Notes: generated by a model not told the origin, from the sequence alone. Positions 1-7,850 are shown, counted from the stretch's first letter. The stretch is 14,788 nt of DNA from Lachnospiraceae bacterium (GCA_017613055.1 JAGAES010000010.1:1-14788); one strand, 5' to 3'. Program-made: numbers and translations.

Positions 1-1
1 G

Positions 2-27
2 AAAATAGTCCCCACAGGGACTATTTT
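2..27. terminator. Bidirectional rho-independent terminator
   Basis: An 11-bp perfect stem (2-12 with 17-27) closes a 4-nt loop. The stem ends in A/T runs, so either strand gives a hairpin with a short U-tract. It lies about 45 bases past the stop of the minus-strand gene ending at 73 and probably ends that transcript. It could also serve a plus-strand gene left of the window. Confidence 0.8.
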
Positions 28-72
28 ATCGGGTATATGTTACACAGTTATTACGAAAGTCTAACAGTTCTT

Positions 73-1419
73 TTATGATTGCTTCTCTTTCTTCTTTTTA
101 AGGACGATGATTACGATAACCACCGCAAGAATAACAACCGCAATCAGAATCCAGATGAAGATGCAGAGACCGAGCGGCTGCGGGCAGAAACCGCAAATCG
201 GGCATTTGTCCTCTTTCTCTTCCTTCTTGTCGTCCTTCTTATCCTCGGGCTCGTCGGGAACTGCCGTAGGGGTCGGCTTCGGGTCATCTTTAATCTCGGT
301 TGTTTCAAATGTCAGAACATCAGACCAGGGAGAGTAGATGGTTTCGTCGATACCGGACTGGTCGCAGAAGTAACGGCAGCGGATCTCCACCTTCGAGCCG
401 TCAACAATGGTCTCCCCTTCCTTCAGAAGGTAGACGAGGCAGCCTTCGATTTCACCGGATGTAACCCAATCAAGCCCGAGCGAAGTCCACTCGGCGTCGC
501 CTTTGACGCGGGCTTCCGTCTGAATGCGGATGCTTCCGCCGTATGCGGCTGCCTGAGAAGCCTTCTCGGCAAGTTCTTCCGGAACGGTAAGGGTATACGC
601 AACCACCGGCTGGCCGTTGAATTCCTCGTCCGTCAGGCGAAGATTCGTGATGACCGGAGCCTTGGCAAGGTCCGCCTCCGTCAGCGGCTCCACCTTCGCA
701 ACATCCTTGCCGTATCCGCAGACGTCCGACCAATCGGTAAACTTATGAAGATACTTGATTCCATCCTCGCTCTCCATGACGGCAGTAGCTACAAAACGCA
801 CGCGGAAGTACGCGGTATGCTCCGTAAAATCAATATGAGCGCTGTCATCGTAATACTCGTACTGATCCGGGCGGAGCTGGTCTTTAACGCCCGGCGTTCC
901 GTATTCGGGAATTCCGTTCCAGCGGTCACCATCCGGAACACCGCGCATGATCCAGTACTCCTGCACGGTTTCCGACGCATTATTAAGACCCCATTCAACA
1001 ATGTCCCATTCACTGTACCTGGCGTGATAATCCTCATCCATGCCGAGACCGTTTCCGGTGGGGTCGTCCCAATACTTGTTGTAATGCCATCCGCTTACCG
1101 GATCGTTGACATCGTCAAGTGCCCAGTCAACCTGTATATTAAGATATACATCGGTGGCACCGTACTTAGCAAGCATAGACTCTAAAAGGCCGGACTCACG
1201 CGCCTGATCAATGGCGATAAGTGCGTTCGAAAGCTCGGGGTCGAGGCTGAACGAAAGACGCATGGTCGTCGGGGAATCGTTCCCCTCAAGCCATTGCACC
1301 GCAACATTCTGCGGTGCCTTAAGCGTCGACAGCAGATCACTGTCCTCAGAAGCGGAAGCCGTTCCGAGACAGCCGAAAAGCAGCACACAAAGCAGAACAT
1401 ACACAATCGTTTTCTTCAT
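73..1419 (-). CDS. Secreted FN3-like surface protein with C-terminal Cys-rich membrane anchor
   Basis: A 448-aa protein. Residues 1-24 form a Sec signal peptide (MKK, hydrophobic core, A-S-A). Two extracellular modules follow, about 33-240 and 253-372. Each ends in an aromatic/Arg-rich strand followed by W-S-D-V (W230, W365), which resembles fibronectin type III modules. A charged Pro/Lys/Asp/Glu linker (about 376-405) leads to a cysteine cluster, CPICGFCPQPLGLC (406-419), placed directly before one transmembrane helix (about 419-440) and a Lys-rich tail. The protein is therefore likely anchored at the C-terminus and exposed outside the cell. The start was chosen because GGAGG lies 8 bases before this ATG; a longer reading frame runs back into the tRNA gene and is not credible. 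No enzymatic motif was recognised. Ligand and role are unknown. Confidence 0.8.
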   Translation of the reverse strand: MKKTIVYVLLCVLLFGCLGTASASEDSDLLSTLKAPQNVAVQWLEGNDSPTTMRLSFSLDPELSNALIAIDQARESGLLESMLAKYGATDVYLNIQVDWALDDVNDPVSGWHYNKYWDDPTGNGLGMDEDYHARYSEWDIVEWGLNNASETVQEYWIMRGVPDGDRWNGIPEYGTPGVKDQLRPDQYEYYDDSAHIDFTEHTAYFRVRFVATAVMESEDGIKYLHKFTDWSDVCGYGKDVAKVEPLTEADLAKAPVITNLRLTDEEFNGQPVVAYTLTVPEELAEKASQAAAYGGSIRIQTEARVKGDAEWTSLGLDWVTSGEIEGCLVYLLKEGETIVDGSKVEIRCRYFCDQSGIDETIYSPWSDVLTFETTEIKDDPKPTPTAVPDEPEDKKDDKKEEKEDKCPICGFCPQPLGLCIFIWILIAVVILAVVIVIIVLKKKKEKQS

Positions 1420-1445
1420 CGTTTCTTCCTCCGAATAAAGGGATT

Positions 1446-1486
1446 CTGAAAAACAAGAATCCGAACCATTTAAGCGGTTCGGATTC
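1446..1486 (-). terminator. Terminator of tRNA-Ala
   Basis: An 11-bp perfect stem (1457-1467 with 1476-1486) with an 8-nt loop is followed on the minus strand by TTGTTTTTC. It lies 8 bases past the 3' end of the tRNA and only about 30 bases before the ATG of the surface protein gene. Confidence 0.85.
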
Positions 1487-1494
1487 GGGAAAAT

Positions 1495-1567
1495 TGGAGC
1501 ATACGGGACTTGAACCCGTGACCCCAACACTGCCAGTGTTGTGCGCTCCCAACTGCGCTAATGCCCC
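1495..1567 (-). tRNA. tRNA-Ala (anticodon GGC)
   Basis: A 73-nt cloverleaf: acceptor GGGGCAT/ATGCTCC, D arm with GCGC stem, anticodon stem CAACA/TGTTG, loop CTGGCAG giving anticodon GGC, and T arm ACGGG-TTCAAGT-CCCGT. The acceptor stem carries the G3:U70 wobble pair, the known alanine identity element, and the discriminator base is A73. CCA is not encoded. Confidence 0.97.
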
Positions 1568-1603
1568 GTTGTTTTCGCAGGCAATCACTTACCTACGGAA
1601 ACT

Positions 1604-1631
1604 ATCTTATCGAAAATCCGAAAAATGTCAA
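1604..1631 (-). promoter_or_regulatory. Promoter of tRNA-Ala
   Basis: A perfect -35 TTGACA (1626-1631), a 16-bp spacer and -10 TAAGAT (1604-1609, 4/6) place the transcription start about 30 bases before the tRNA 5' end. The promoter lies just past the stop of the DUF4230 gene, where I see no clear terminator. Confidence 0.65.
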
Positions 1632-1647
1632 GGAAAACTTGCAAATC

Positions 1648-2280
1648 CTAGTTCTTGAACTCAATCGTGTAATCCTGCGAAAGCGTCGAGGCTTTCAGGA
1701 AACTCTTAATGACGTTCTTGGCTTCTTCGCGGGCCGAGGTCATAAATTCCTCATTCTTCATGAGCTCTTCCGCCTTCTTCATTTTGAGCTTGCCGAGCAG
1801 TTCGGAATACTCGCCGATCTTCGTCTCCGTGAAGAGCGAATTCTTGATTTCATAAGTCTTGAAACTGTCCTGGTCAATCTCATGGGAAAGAATCAGCACC
1901 GGCGGCAGCGTAATCGAAATGACTTTCGCATCGTTATCCACGTCAAATGTGACCTGATTCAGCGTAATTCCCACACTGATGATTCCCTGGTACGAAAAGA
2001 TCGTCTTGTCGGTCGTGAGCGGAATCTTCGCGCCGAGAATTTCCTTGTAGTTTTCAAACGTATCGACGTCCGTGTAGTAATACCGCTGGGAGACAAGGTC
2101 GCCTGCCGGTTTTACAATCTCTTCAATCGTGCTGATATCAAGCACCTGCTTTTTCTCTACGGCGTCGGCAACCTTCTCGATCAGGGTTTTCTTATTTCTT
2201 CCTCCGATCTTCACGCCGGCGAATATGCCCGCAGCGAGACAGATTACAAGGGCCGCAATCAGTATTGTGTACTTCTTCAT
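1648..2280 (-). CDS. DUF4230 family membrane-anchored protein
   Basis: A 210-aa protein with one N-terminal transmembrane/signal-anchor helix (about 3-24, followed by K-I-G-G-R-N-K-K). The rest is a soluble domain, predicted to lie outside the cell. The core resembles DUF4230: an I-V-K-P-A-G-D-L-V-S segment followed by Y-Y-Y-T-D-V (about 56-72), then a beta-strand-rich middle with I-S-I-T-L-P-P (about 125-131), then a Lys/Glu-rich helical C-terminus. The family has no established function. The start is supported by AAGGAGGAG 6-7 bases before the ATG. A promoter lies at 2326-2354. It is downstream of the TelA operon but separated from it by a terminator, so it is probably a separate unit. Confidence 0.75.
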   Translation of the reverse strand: MKKYTILIAALVICLAAGIFAGVKIGGRNKKTLIEKVADAVEKKQVLDISTIEEIVKPAGDLVSQRYYYTDVDTFENYKEILGAKIPLTTDKTIFSYQGIISVGITLNQVTFDVDNDAKVISITLPPVLILSHEIDQDSFKTYEIKNSLFTETKIGEYSELLGKLKMKKAEELMKNEEFMTSAREEAKNVIKSFLKASTLSQDYTIEFKN

Positions 2281-2325
2281 CGTTTCTCCTCCTTACGCAT
2301 GATACGGCATAAAGCCATCAATACA

Positions 2326-2354
2326 ATTATAAAAGAAACCGCTCGCGTGTGCAA
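2326..2354 (-). promoter_or_regulatory. Promoter of the DUF4230 gene, inside the terminator stem
   Basis: -35 TTGCAC (2349-2354, 5/6), a 17-bp spacer and a perfect -10 TATAAT (2326-2331). The -35 box lies in the hairpin loop and first stem base of the preceding terminator, and the -10 box lies in its U-rich tail. Confidence 0.6.
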
Positions 2355-2363
2355 GCGGTTTCT
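2327..2363 (-). terminator. Terminator of the four-gene TelA/AAA+ operon
   Basis: A 10-bp perfect stem (2334-2343 with 2354-2363) and 10-nt loop are followed on the minus strand by a TTTCTTTTATAATT tail. It begins 29 bases past the telA-like stop codon. Confidence 0.8.
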
Positions 2364-2391
2364 CCCGTGCGGTTTTTATAACGCAATAAAA

Positions 2392-3432
2392 TCAGTCATT
2401 TGAGGTAATTCCGTACTGCATCTCATGATCGATGCGCGCAAGCTCTCTCTCGGCGGATTCGCGTTTTGTGCGGTTCTCGCTCTGAATCCTTGCGACTTCA
2501 TTCAGGCTCTCAATCAGGATGCGGTTCGTCTCGGCAAGCGTCCGCGGTTCAACAACAGTGCTCCCCGAAGCGCGCTGGCTCTCCTCGGTGACAATCTTTA
2601 AGTTCTCCGCGTTCTTGATCAGAAGGCGGTTCGTCATGTCGCTTATCGACTGGTCGGTCCGGATGGCCTGTCTTGCGTGCTCTGCGCCGAGCGCGAGCAC
2701 AATCTGGTTTTTCCAGAGCGGAATCGTGTTATAAAGCGTCGACTGCAGTTTGTCCGCCATCATCGCGAAGTTCGTCTGGAGCATGCGTATCTGCGCCGCC
2801 TGCTGTACCGCAACAGTGCGGGACAGTTCGAGCTCGACGGCTTTCCGCTCGAGCCGGTCGATGATGTTGTTCATCCATGACTCTTCCATCGGGCTTCCGT
2901 CGGACTGACTGAGCTTTGCGCGGATTTCCTCCGCCTTCATCTTGAGTGCAGCAATCTTGACGCCGGCCTGGCGGTGGTACTCGCGGTTCATCTCAAACAT
3001 CTGGTTTAAAAAGGCGCAGTCGCGGATCAGCCGTACCTGATGCTCCTCGAGCGTGACGGCGATATTGTCCACATTTTTCGCAGCCTGATCATACTTCTTC
3101 CGGACGGCTACGGCGTTGTTTTTCTTTCTCCAGAACGCAAGCTTCCGGTCGTTATCGTCATCGTCATCGATGTCGCAGAGGTAGCGGATCGTGTCCCGAA
3201 GCGTGTCGTCAACCTCGTCAATCGTCGAATTGTTCAGGTTGTTGATCATGACCTGCGAGAGCTCCGCCATCTTCTTCTGGGTATCAAGTCCGTATCTGGT
3301 GATGCTCGTGATATCAGAGCAGTCAAGCTCTGCTACACTCGTCTCAATCTGCGGGATGTCGGCTACGTCAAGCCCCAATCCCGGATTGCCCGCAATCACC
3401 CGTAAATACCCGATTTCCTTGTTCTCGTCCAT
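2392..3432 (-). CDS. TelA/KlaA family (toxic anion resistance) protein
   Basis: A 346-aa, almost wholly helical cytoplasmic protein with no signal peptide. The C-terminal half carries segments typical of TelA (PF05816): T-I-P-L-W-K-N-Q-I-V-L-A-L-G (about 236-249), T-N-R-L-L-I-K-N-A-E-N-L-K (about 267-279) and a final amphipathic helix. An acidic run (D-I-D followed by further Asp, about 87-94) interrupts the N-terminal part. TelA homologues are linked to tellurite and cell-envelope-drug tolerance, but the mechanism is unsettled. I chose the ATG at 3432 because AAGGGG lies 6 bases before it. A GTG at 3462 overlaps the stop of the preceding gene and would add 10 residues; it has a poorer, close-spaced site. 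It is the last gene of the operon. Confidence 0.85.
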   Translation of the reverse strand: MDENKEIGYLRVIAGNPGLGLDVADIPQIETSVAELDCSDITSITRYGLDTQKKMAELSQVMINNLNNSTIDEVDDTLRDTIRYLCDIDDDDDNDRKLAFWRKKNNAVAVRKKYDQAAKNVDNIAVTLEEHQVRLIRDCAFLNQMFEMNREYHRQAGVKIAALKMKAEEIRAKLSQSDGSPMEESWMNNIIDRLERKAVELELSRTVAVQQAAQIRMLQTNFAMMADKLQSTLYNTIPLWKNQIVLALGAEHARQAIRTDQSISDMTNRLLIKNAENLKIVTEESQRASGSTVVEPRTLAETNRILIESLNEVARIQSENRTKRESAERELARIDHEMQYGITSND

Positions 3433-3458
3433 TCCGTTCCCCTTCTTTCCCTTCACAT

Positions 3459-4373
3459 TCACGAATCCTCTTCCGTGTACTGCGGAACGCGGATCCGGTC
3501 ACTCAGTTTAAGCCTCTTAAGGAACGCGTCGGCGTCCTGTCTGATGTCTTTTCCGACGATCCCCATGCTCTGCGGAGTCCCGATATATATGGCATTTTCA
3601 TCAATTCGAAGAATCTTTTTGATGACGTTCTCGTCCGCCACCTTGCCGTACGTCATTCCCCAGTTTCCGACGAACGGCGTGGATTCCTTGATGCGCGAGA
3701 TCACGCGCCTGAGGAACGACCGCCCGCACATCGGGTAGTAGCATTTGGCGGGGTCGAGCTTCTGCCCCGGCTTCTTTAACATGATCTCACATAAGAAATA
3801 CTCGTTATACTCGTTGCTGGCTTCGAACACGCGGAAGTCGACGATGTAATTGTTCCGTTCGAGAATCCGAACGAGGTTGAGCGCGAGAATCCCGCGCGTC
3901 TTGATCTGCTCTTCCGTCGTGTTGCGGCTGTACGCAAGGTTCATGTAGATGCGGATGACCTTCTTCTCGACCACCCGCGAGAGGCGGTACATTGTCTTCG
4001 GCGCACCCGCGATGTAAGCCGGAACGTTCGGCCGGTTTCCGACAAATGCGGGTTCACTCCCGTGCTGTCTTACCGACTGCCGGTTCACGGTTTCGAGGCG
4101 GTTACTAAGCCGCATAAACTCCTCGAGGCCCTCGACGTAGCCGCCGGTACAGTACGAAATCGCTTCCTCAAGCGGAGGCCCCGCGAAGTTCAGGTCCGCG
4201 CGGACGCTCATCATGATCGGAAAACTCTTTGCGTTAACCTCGGGGTTGCCGCGGAGGTACATCTCGACCGCTCCCATCGATTCGAAGAAAAAGCTGAACA
4301 GGGAAATCCTCCCGACCTTGCTGACGGTCAGGAAGCGGTCTTTCCCCATCAACGCTTCTGCTTTCTTATCCAT
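3459..4373 (-). CDS. Protein of unknown function, possible vWA-like partner of the AAA+ ATPase
   Basis: A 304-aa cytoplasmic protein. I cannot assign a characterised family. N-R-P-N-V-P-A-Y-I-A-G-A-P (113-125) followed by a basic segment recalls phage and bacterial proteins that pair with CobS/MoxR-like ATPases; that is recollection, not a search. From about 137 the predicted order is strand (VIRIYMNL), S-R-N-T-T loop, helix (about 159-174), strand (IVDFRVFEA), strand (FLCEIML) and helix (about 219-230). This matches a von Willebrand A fold whose metal-binding DxSxS would be replaced by N-L-A-Y-S (145-149). Strand A-I-Y-I-G-T-P-Q-S-M (261-270) could close the sheet. The start is set by AGAGG 7 bases before the ATG. 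It lies 18 bases after the ATPase gene and touches the start of the TelA gene. Confidence 0.75.
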   Translation of the reverse strand: MDKKAEALMGKDRFLTVSKVGRISLFSFFFESMGAVEMYLRGNPEVNAKSFPIMMSVRADLNFAGPPLEEAISYCTGGYVEGLEEFMRLSNRLETVNRQSVRQHGSEPAFVGNRPNVPAYIAGAPKTMYRLSRVVEKKVIRIYMNLAYSRNTTEEQIKTRGILALNLVRILERNNYIVDFRVFEASNEYNEYFLCEIMLKKPGQKLDPAKCYYPMCGRSFLRRVISRIKESTPFVGNWGMTYGKVADENVIKKILRIDENAIYIGTPQSMGIVGKDIRQDADAFLKRLKLSDRIRVPQYTEEDS

Positions 4374-4391
4374 TCATCATCCTCTGTGTAG

Positions 4392-6671
4392 TTACATCAA
4401 CCGGTCGTTATCCTTCCCGTTCCGAATCTCCGTCACGCGGTTTGCGAACATCGCGTAGAGCTTGCGGCAGTCTTCGGAATACTCGGGTTTCTTGATTTCC
4501 GCCCCGATTTCTTTCGCGAGAAATGCCAGGTATTCGGCGTCCTTTGTCTGGACGAATTCATATTCGATAATCTTCTGTGCCGGGAAGCTCCGGTCATCAA
4601 GATACTTCCGGATACGCGTCACGTCACGCGTCGTAATGATGCCCGCCGCGCTGAAATGCGTATACTTCGACCACGCGTCGGTCGCCTTACGGAACGCGAC
4701 AACGAATTCGTACCATGCGCGGTAGATTCCGAGGATGCTCCGCTCGACTTCGTTGTCGTATCCGACGAAGATCGGTGTAAAACGCTGCTGCACCGACTCC
4801 TCAATCTTCTCACGCGTGTTGTAGTTGATGTCCGCGCCGTTGCCGGTCGTGTTGCCGGCCGCGATAATCCGGAAATTCGGATGTCTCGGCACGCGCTCCC
4901 CGTTCGGGAAGCTGTAGTGCGCGTTGGTCGTATTCGAGAGGAACGAATTCAGCTTGACGGTCGCACGGCCGTTGCCGTTGTCGAGCTCGTCGCAGAACGC
5001 AATCTTGCCGTACTTGTAGCAGCGGTAGAAATTCGGCTTGCTGTAGCCGCCGTTCGCAGTCTGGAAGCCGAGTATGTCGTACTCCTCGTTGATGTATCCG
5101 ATATCAATGCTCTCGAGTCCGAGAATCACCGCAATCTGCTGCACCATGTAGGTCTTGCCGCAGCCGGAAGGTCCGATCAGATACGGGTTTGCGTTCTCGA
5201 TGACCGCCGTCAGAACATCGTCGAACATCTTATGGAAATGGACGCCCTTCTGTTCCATCTTCTCTTTCCGCTTCATCGCGGTTGCCATACGCTCCGCAAA
5301 CGGAACGGCTTCGTCAAGAAGATAAGTCGGCGTAAGGTCTGCTTTCTCTTCATCCGCGCCGTAAGTCACATCACCCGTCTCGGCAAGTGCGTTCGGCATC
5401 GGCTCAGGCGCGTCCTTCGGAGGCTCCACAGGAGCTTTCCCGCCCGCCGGTTTCTGCGGCTTCGGCGGTACAGGAGGCGCGGGCTGTACGGGTGCCACGG
5501 GCGACACAGGCGGTGCCTGAGGAATCAGATTCTGCTCCGAAAGCACCATCAGCCGGTCAATCCGGTCATTCAGCTTCCTGCTTGTCTCCGCATCGGCAAG
5601 CATCTCCTTAAGCCGGTCGTTATCATGGAAATATGCGTCCAGGCGGCTCATCACGTCGCCGGACTCCTGATTCGCACGCATGATCTCCGCACGCGCGTTT
5701 CTTACCATCTCATCGACAATCTTCCGAAGCTCGGAAATTTCTCTCTGACTGTCCGCCACAACACGGTTTACAATGTCGTCTTTATCCGCCAGGATTGCCC
5801 TGCGCTGCGACTCCATGAACTCGTCATGGGTGCGGTTCATCTGCTGCATCAGGTTATCGATTCGGACTCTTGCGCGCCCAAGCTCATCATCGCAGAAGGT
5901 TTTCACATCCCGGTAGGTACTGTCGGAAAGCTCGGAAAGCACCTTCGCGCGCTCTTCGGAAAGCGCAAGCGAATCCTGCAGTCTCGAGGTCGCTGCCTGC
6001 ACGGCGTCAATCTTCTGCTCGGCAAGCATAATCCGCTCTTCGCTGACGTTGTAGATACCCGCCATACGGCATACGGCGGAGTACTCCTCGTCCATTACGC
6101 CCTTCGGGTTCTCCCCGGCACCCACACGGTCCGCAAACCGTCCGAGAGCCGCCGCGAAGACGTCTTCATCCGTGCAGAACGGACGGATCCTCGTCGCGAA
6201 AAGCGTAATGGCTTCGCGGTCCTCGGTCGAGTAGCGAGGCGCATCAAGCCCCTTCGTGAAACAGAGGTAATTCATCTTCTCATAGAAAAGGTGATAAACC
6301 TTCGGAATAAACATCTGCCGCGATACGATTCCGTCCACATCGAACATCTCGAGGAAGATGTCCTTTAATTCCTCAACGTTCGGCGTCCGCTCCTCCATCA
6401 GGAAGATGTGCGGGTAGATTTCCTCGCCGTAACGGACGGTGTCGTACCATTTGCTCTCGGGGAAATTCACCGAGTTTCTTATGACTGCGTCAACAACGCT
6501 CAGATACAGGTCAAACGGCCGGATAATGCAGCGGTTCGGCTCCTCCTTATACCTCTGGATATTCTGAAGGAGGCGCTTGCTGCTGCCGGTCACGCGGGTT
6601 CTTAAGAACTCACAGATGTTGTCCGCCCGCTGGACCTCCTGGTCGGTATTCTTTCTGGAAAATATGCTCAT
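4392..6671 (-). CDS. MoxR/CbbQ-like AAA+ ATPase with N-terminal coiled coil
   Basis: A 759-aa cytoplasmic protein. Residues 1-200 are a helical domain I do not recognise. About 211-380 are heptad-rich and predicted coiled coil, and 384-426 form a Pro/Ala/Lys linker. The AAA+ domain spans about 470-700: Walker A GPSGCGKT (500-507), Walker B KIAFCDELD (556-564, with D561 and E562), sensor-1 IIAAGN (602-607) and a probable arginine finger in Q-Q-R-F (R630). The domain type is that of the MoxR/CbbQ/NorQ/CobS group, which remodel partner proteins, usually with a vWA-domain adaptor. All catalytic residues look intact. AGGGG precedes the ATG by a normal distance. It starts 15 bases after the 383-aa gene and ends 18 bases before the possible vWA-like gene. 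The long N-terminal extension is unusual for the group. Confidence 0.9.
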   Translation of the reverse strand: MSIFSRKNTDQEVQRADNICEFLRTRVTGSSKRLLQNIQRYKEEPNRCIIRPFDLYLSVVDAVIRNSVNFPESKWYDTVRYGEEIYPHIFLMEERTPNVEELKDIFLEMFDVDGIVSRQMFIPKVYHLFYEKMNYLCFTKGLDAPRYSTEDREAITLFATRIRPFCTDEDVFAAALGRFADRVGAGENPKGVMDEEYSAVCRMAGIYNVSEERIMLAEQKIDAVQAATSRLQDSLALSEERAKVLSELSDSTYRDVKTFCDDELGRARVRIDNLMQQMNRTHDEFMESQRRAILADKDDIVNRVVADSQREISELRKIVDEMVRNARAEIMRANQESGDVMSRLDAYFHDNDRLKEMLADAETSRKLNDRIDRLMVLSEQNLIPQAPPVSPVAPVQPAPPVPPKPQKPAGGKAPVEPPKDAPEPMPNALAETGDVTYGADEEKADLTPTYLLDEAVPFAERMATAMKRKEKMEQKGVHFHKMFDDVLTAVIENANPYLIGPSGCGKTYMVQQIAVILGLESIDIGYINEEYDILGFQTANGGYSKPNFYRCYKYGKIAFCDELDNGNGRATVKLNSFLSNTTNAHYSFPNGERVPRHPNFRIIAAGNTTGNGADINYNTREKIEESVQQRFTPIFVGYDNEVERSILGIYRAWYEFVVAFRKATDAWSKYTHFSAAGIITTRDVTRIRKYLDDRSFPAQKIIEYEFVQTKDAEYLAFLAKEIGAEIKKPEYSEDCRKLYAMFANRVTEIRNGKDNDRLM

Positions 6672-6686
6672 CTTTCTTCCCCTCGT

Positions 6687-7838
6687 CTATGAAATAAAGA
6701 ATCTGCCCGAAAGCGATGTCCGGTACCGTCCGGATGCCCCGCCTTCGGCTTCGTCGTAATAGGTCTGGTAATGTCCTTCCCCGATTTCCGTCCGGATGGT
6801 CCGGCAGTTGTTCTTTCGAAGCACAACACCGCTCTTTTCGTTTTTAATCATCGTCCAGGACAGGGTCTCGGCGTACCCCGCATCCGCGAAAACCATGGAT
6901 CTCTGGAAGTCGAAACGGCGGATGTCGCCGCTCTTCTGCTTCTTCTCGCTCATCATGCAGCTTGCACCGAACGGAAGCCGGTAGATCACCGTCGGAACCG
7001 TTCCGTCGGGAAGCAGCTTCTGCTCGCGTTCATCGGGCTTCTCCGCCGGGTCGGCCGGATATTTCTCATTCTCGTAGCCGATCTCCTTCCCGTCCAACGA
7101 AACCGACAGCCATGTCTCCATTTCGGAAAACCCGTAAGCAAACCGGAACTGTCCGACAAGTTCCGTTCTTTCCGCGGCAAATGCCACTTCGGTCTCTTCC
7201 GGTCTCAAAAACACCTGCACGCGGAGATTCTCCCCGCTGTCCGGATAGTTTCCGATAACAATCTTATATTCCGATTTTCCTTCCCGCAGCATCTCAACCG
7301 GATGGTCGCCGGCCTCGCTTCCGCGCTGAAGTCTCAACATGCCTCTTCCGCGCCATCCGGTTACGCGGTCGGTAATCGTCCCGTTTCTCTCAAGTACGCT
7401 CTCAAGCTGCCCGATGATATATTCCGTAAGCGGCAGGAAGCGCCGGGCCATGCACGAATCGTAATGCATCACCGGTGTGAGACGTCCTTTCCCTTTCGGA
7501 ATTCCCTTAAGGGCAGGGTCCCGAAGGGCCTCCGCGCCTTTCTCCATAAGCTTTCTCGTGACTTCATCCATCAAAACGGAATTCCGGTCCGCGGTTTCCG
7601 CATAGACCTCTAAAATCCGTTCCGTCAGCTCTTCGAAATAAGGGTCGAGCTCACTGAGTGTAATCTGCTTTCCGTCACCGTACAGAACCGTAACAGCCGT
7701 ACATCCCAAAGGCTTTCCGGACGGTGTCCCGGCGGTCCCTTCCTTTTGTACGGCGCTTGTGAATTCGTAAATCGAAACCATGCGGAGATTCTTGATCTTA
7801 CGGATTGCAATCTCCTGTTCCGTCATTCTGTGAAGCAT
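6687..7838 (-). CDS. Unrecognised protein, first gene of the AAA+/TelA operon
   Basis: A 383-aa soluble protein with no signal peptide, membrane helix or motif that I recognise. Residues 1-180 look mixed and helical, including a Glu/Lys-rich helix (about 67-105) and Y-D-S-C-M-A-R-R-F-L-P-L-T-E-Y (125-139). Residues 185-383 look beta-strand rich, with many short alternating hydrophobic strands and no long helix. The even coding pattern over the full length and the 15-base gap to the ATPase gene argue that it is real and co-transcribed. The ATG at 7838 follows GAGGGG at a good distance. An alternative ATG at 7826 has no ribosome binding site. By position it could be a substrate, sensor or adaptor of the ATPase; that is inference only. 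Confidence 0.8.
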   Translation of the reverse strand: MLHRMTEQEIAIRKIKNLRMVSIYEFTSAVQKEGTAGTPSGKPLGCTAVTVLYGDGKQITLSELDPYFEELTERILEVYAETADRNSVLMDEVTRKLMEKGAEALRDPALKGIPKGKGRLTPVMHYDSCMARRFLPLTEYIIGQLESVLERNGTITDRVTGWRGRGMLRLQRGSEAGDHPVEMLREGKSEYKIVIGNYPDSGENLRVQVFLRPEETEVAFAAERTELVGQFRFAYGFSEMETWLSVSLDGKEIGYENEKYPADPAEKPDEREQKLLPDGTVPTVIYRLPFGASCMMSEKKQKSGDIRRFDFQRSMVFADAGYAETLSWTMIKNEKSGVVLRKNNCRTIRTEIGEGHYQTYYDEAEGGASGRYRTSLSGRFFIS

Positions 7839-7850
7839 GCTTCCCCTCTT

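Noticed and set aside
79..1185. Long plus-strand frame opposite the surface protein gene
   Set aside because: It is the reverse shadow of the minus-strand gene, with no ribosome binding site and an Arg/Leu/Val-heavy composition.
1420..1530. N-terminal extension of the surface protein frame into the tRNA-Ala gene
   Set aside because: It overlaps the tRNA and its terminator. The good ribosome binding site and signal peptide belong to the ATG at 1419.
4656..6368. 570-codon plus-strand frame opposite the AAA+ gene
   Set aside because: It is a shadow of a gene with complete Walker motifs; its translation is Arg/His/Leu/Val-rich and motif-free.
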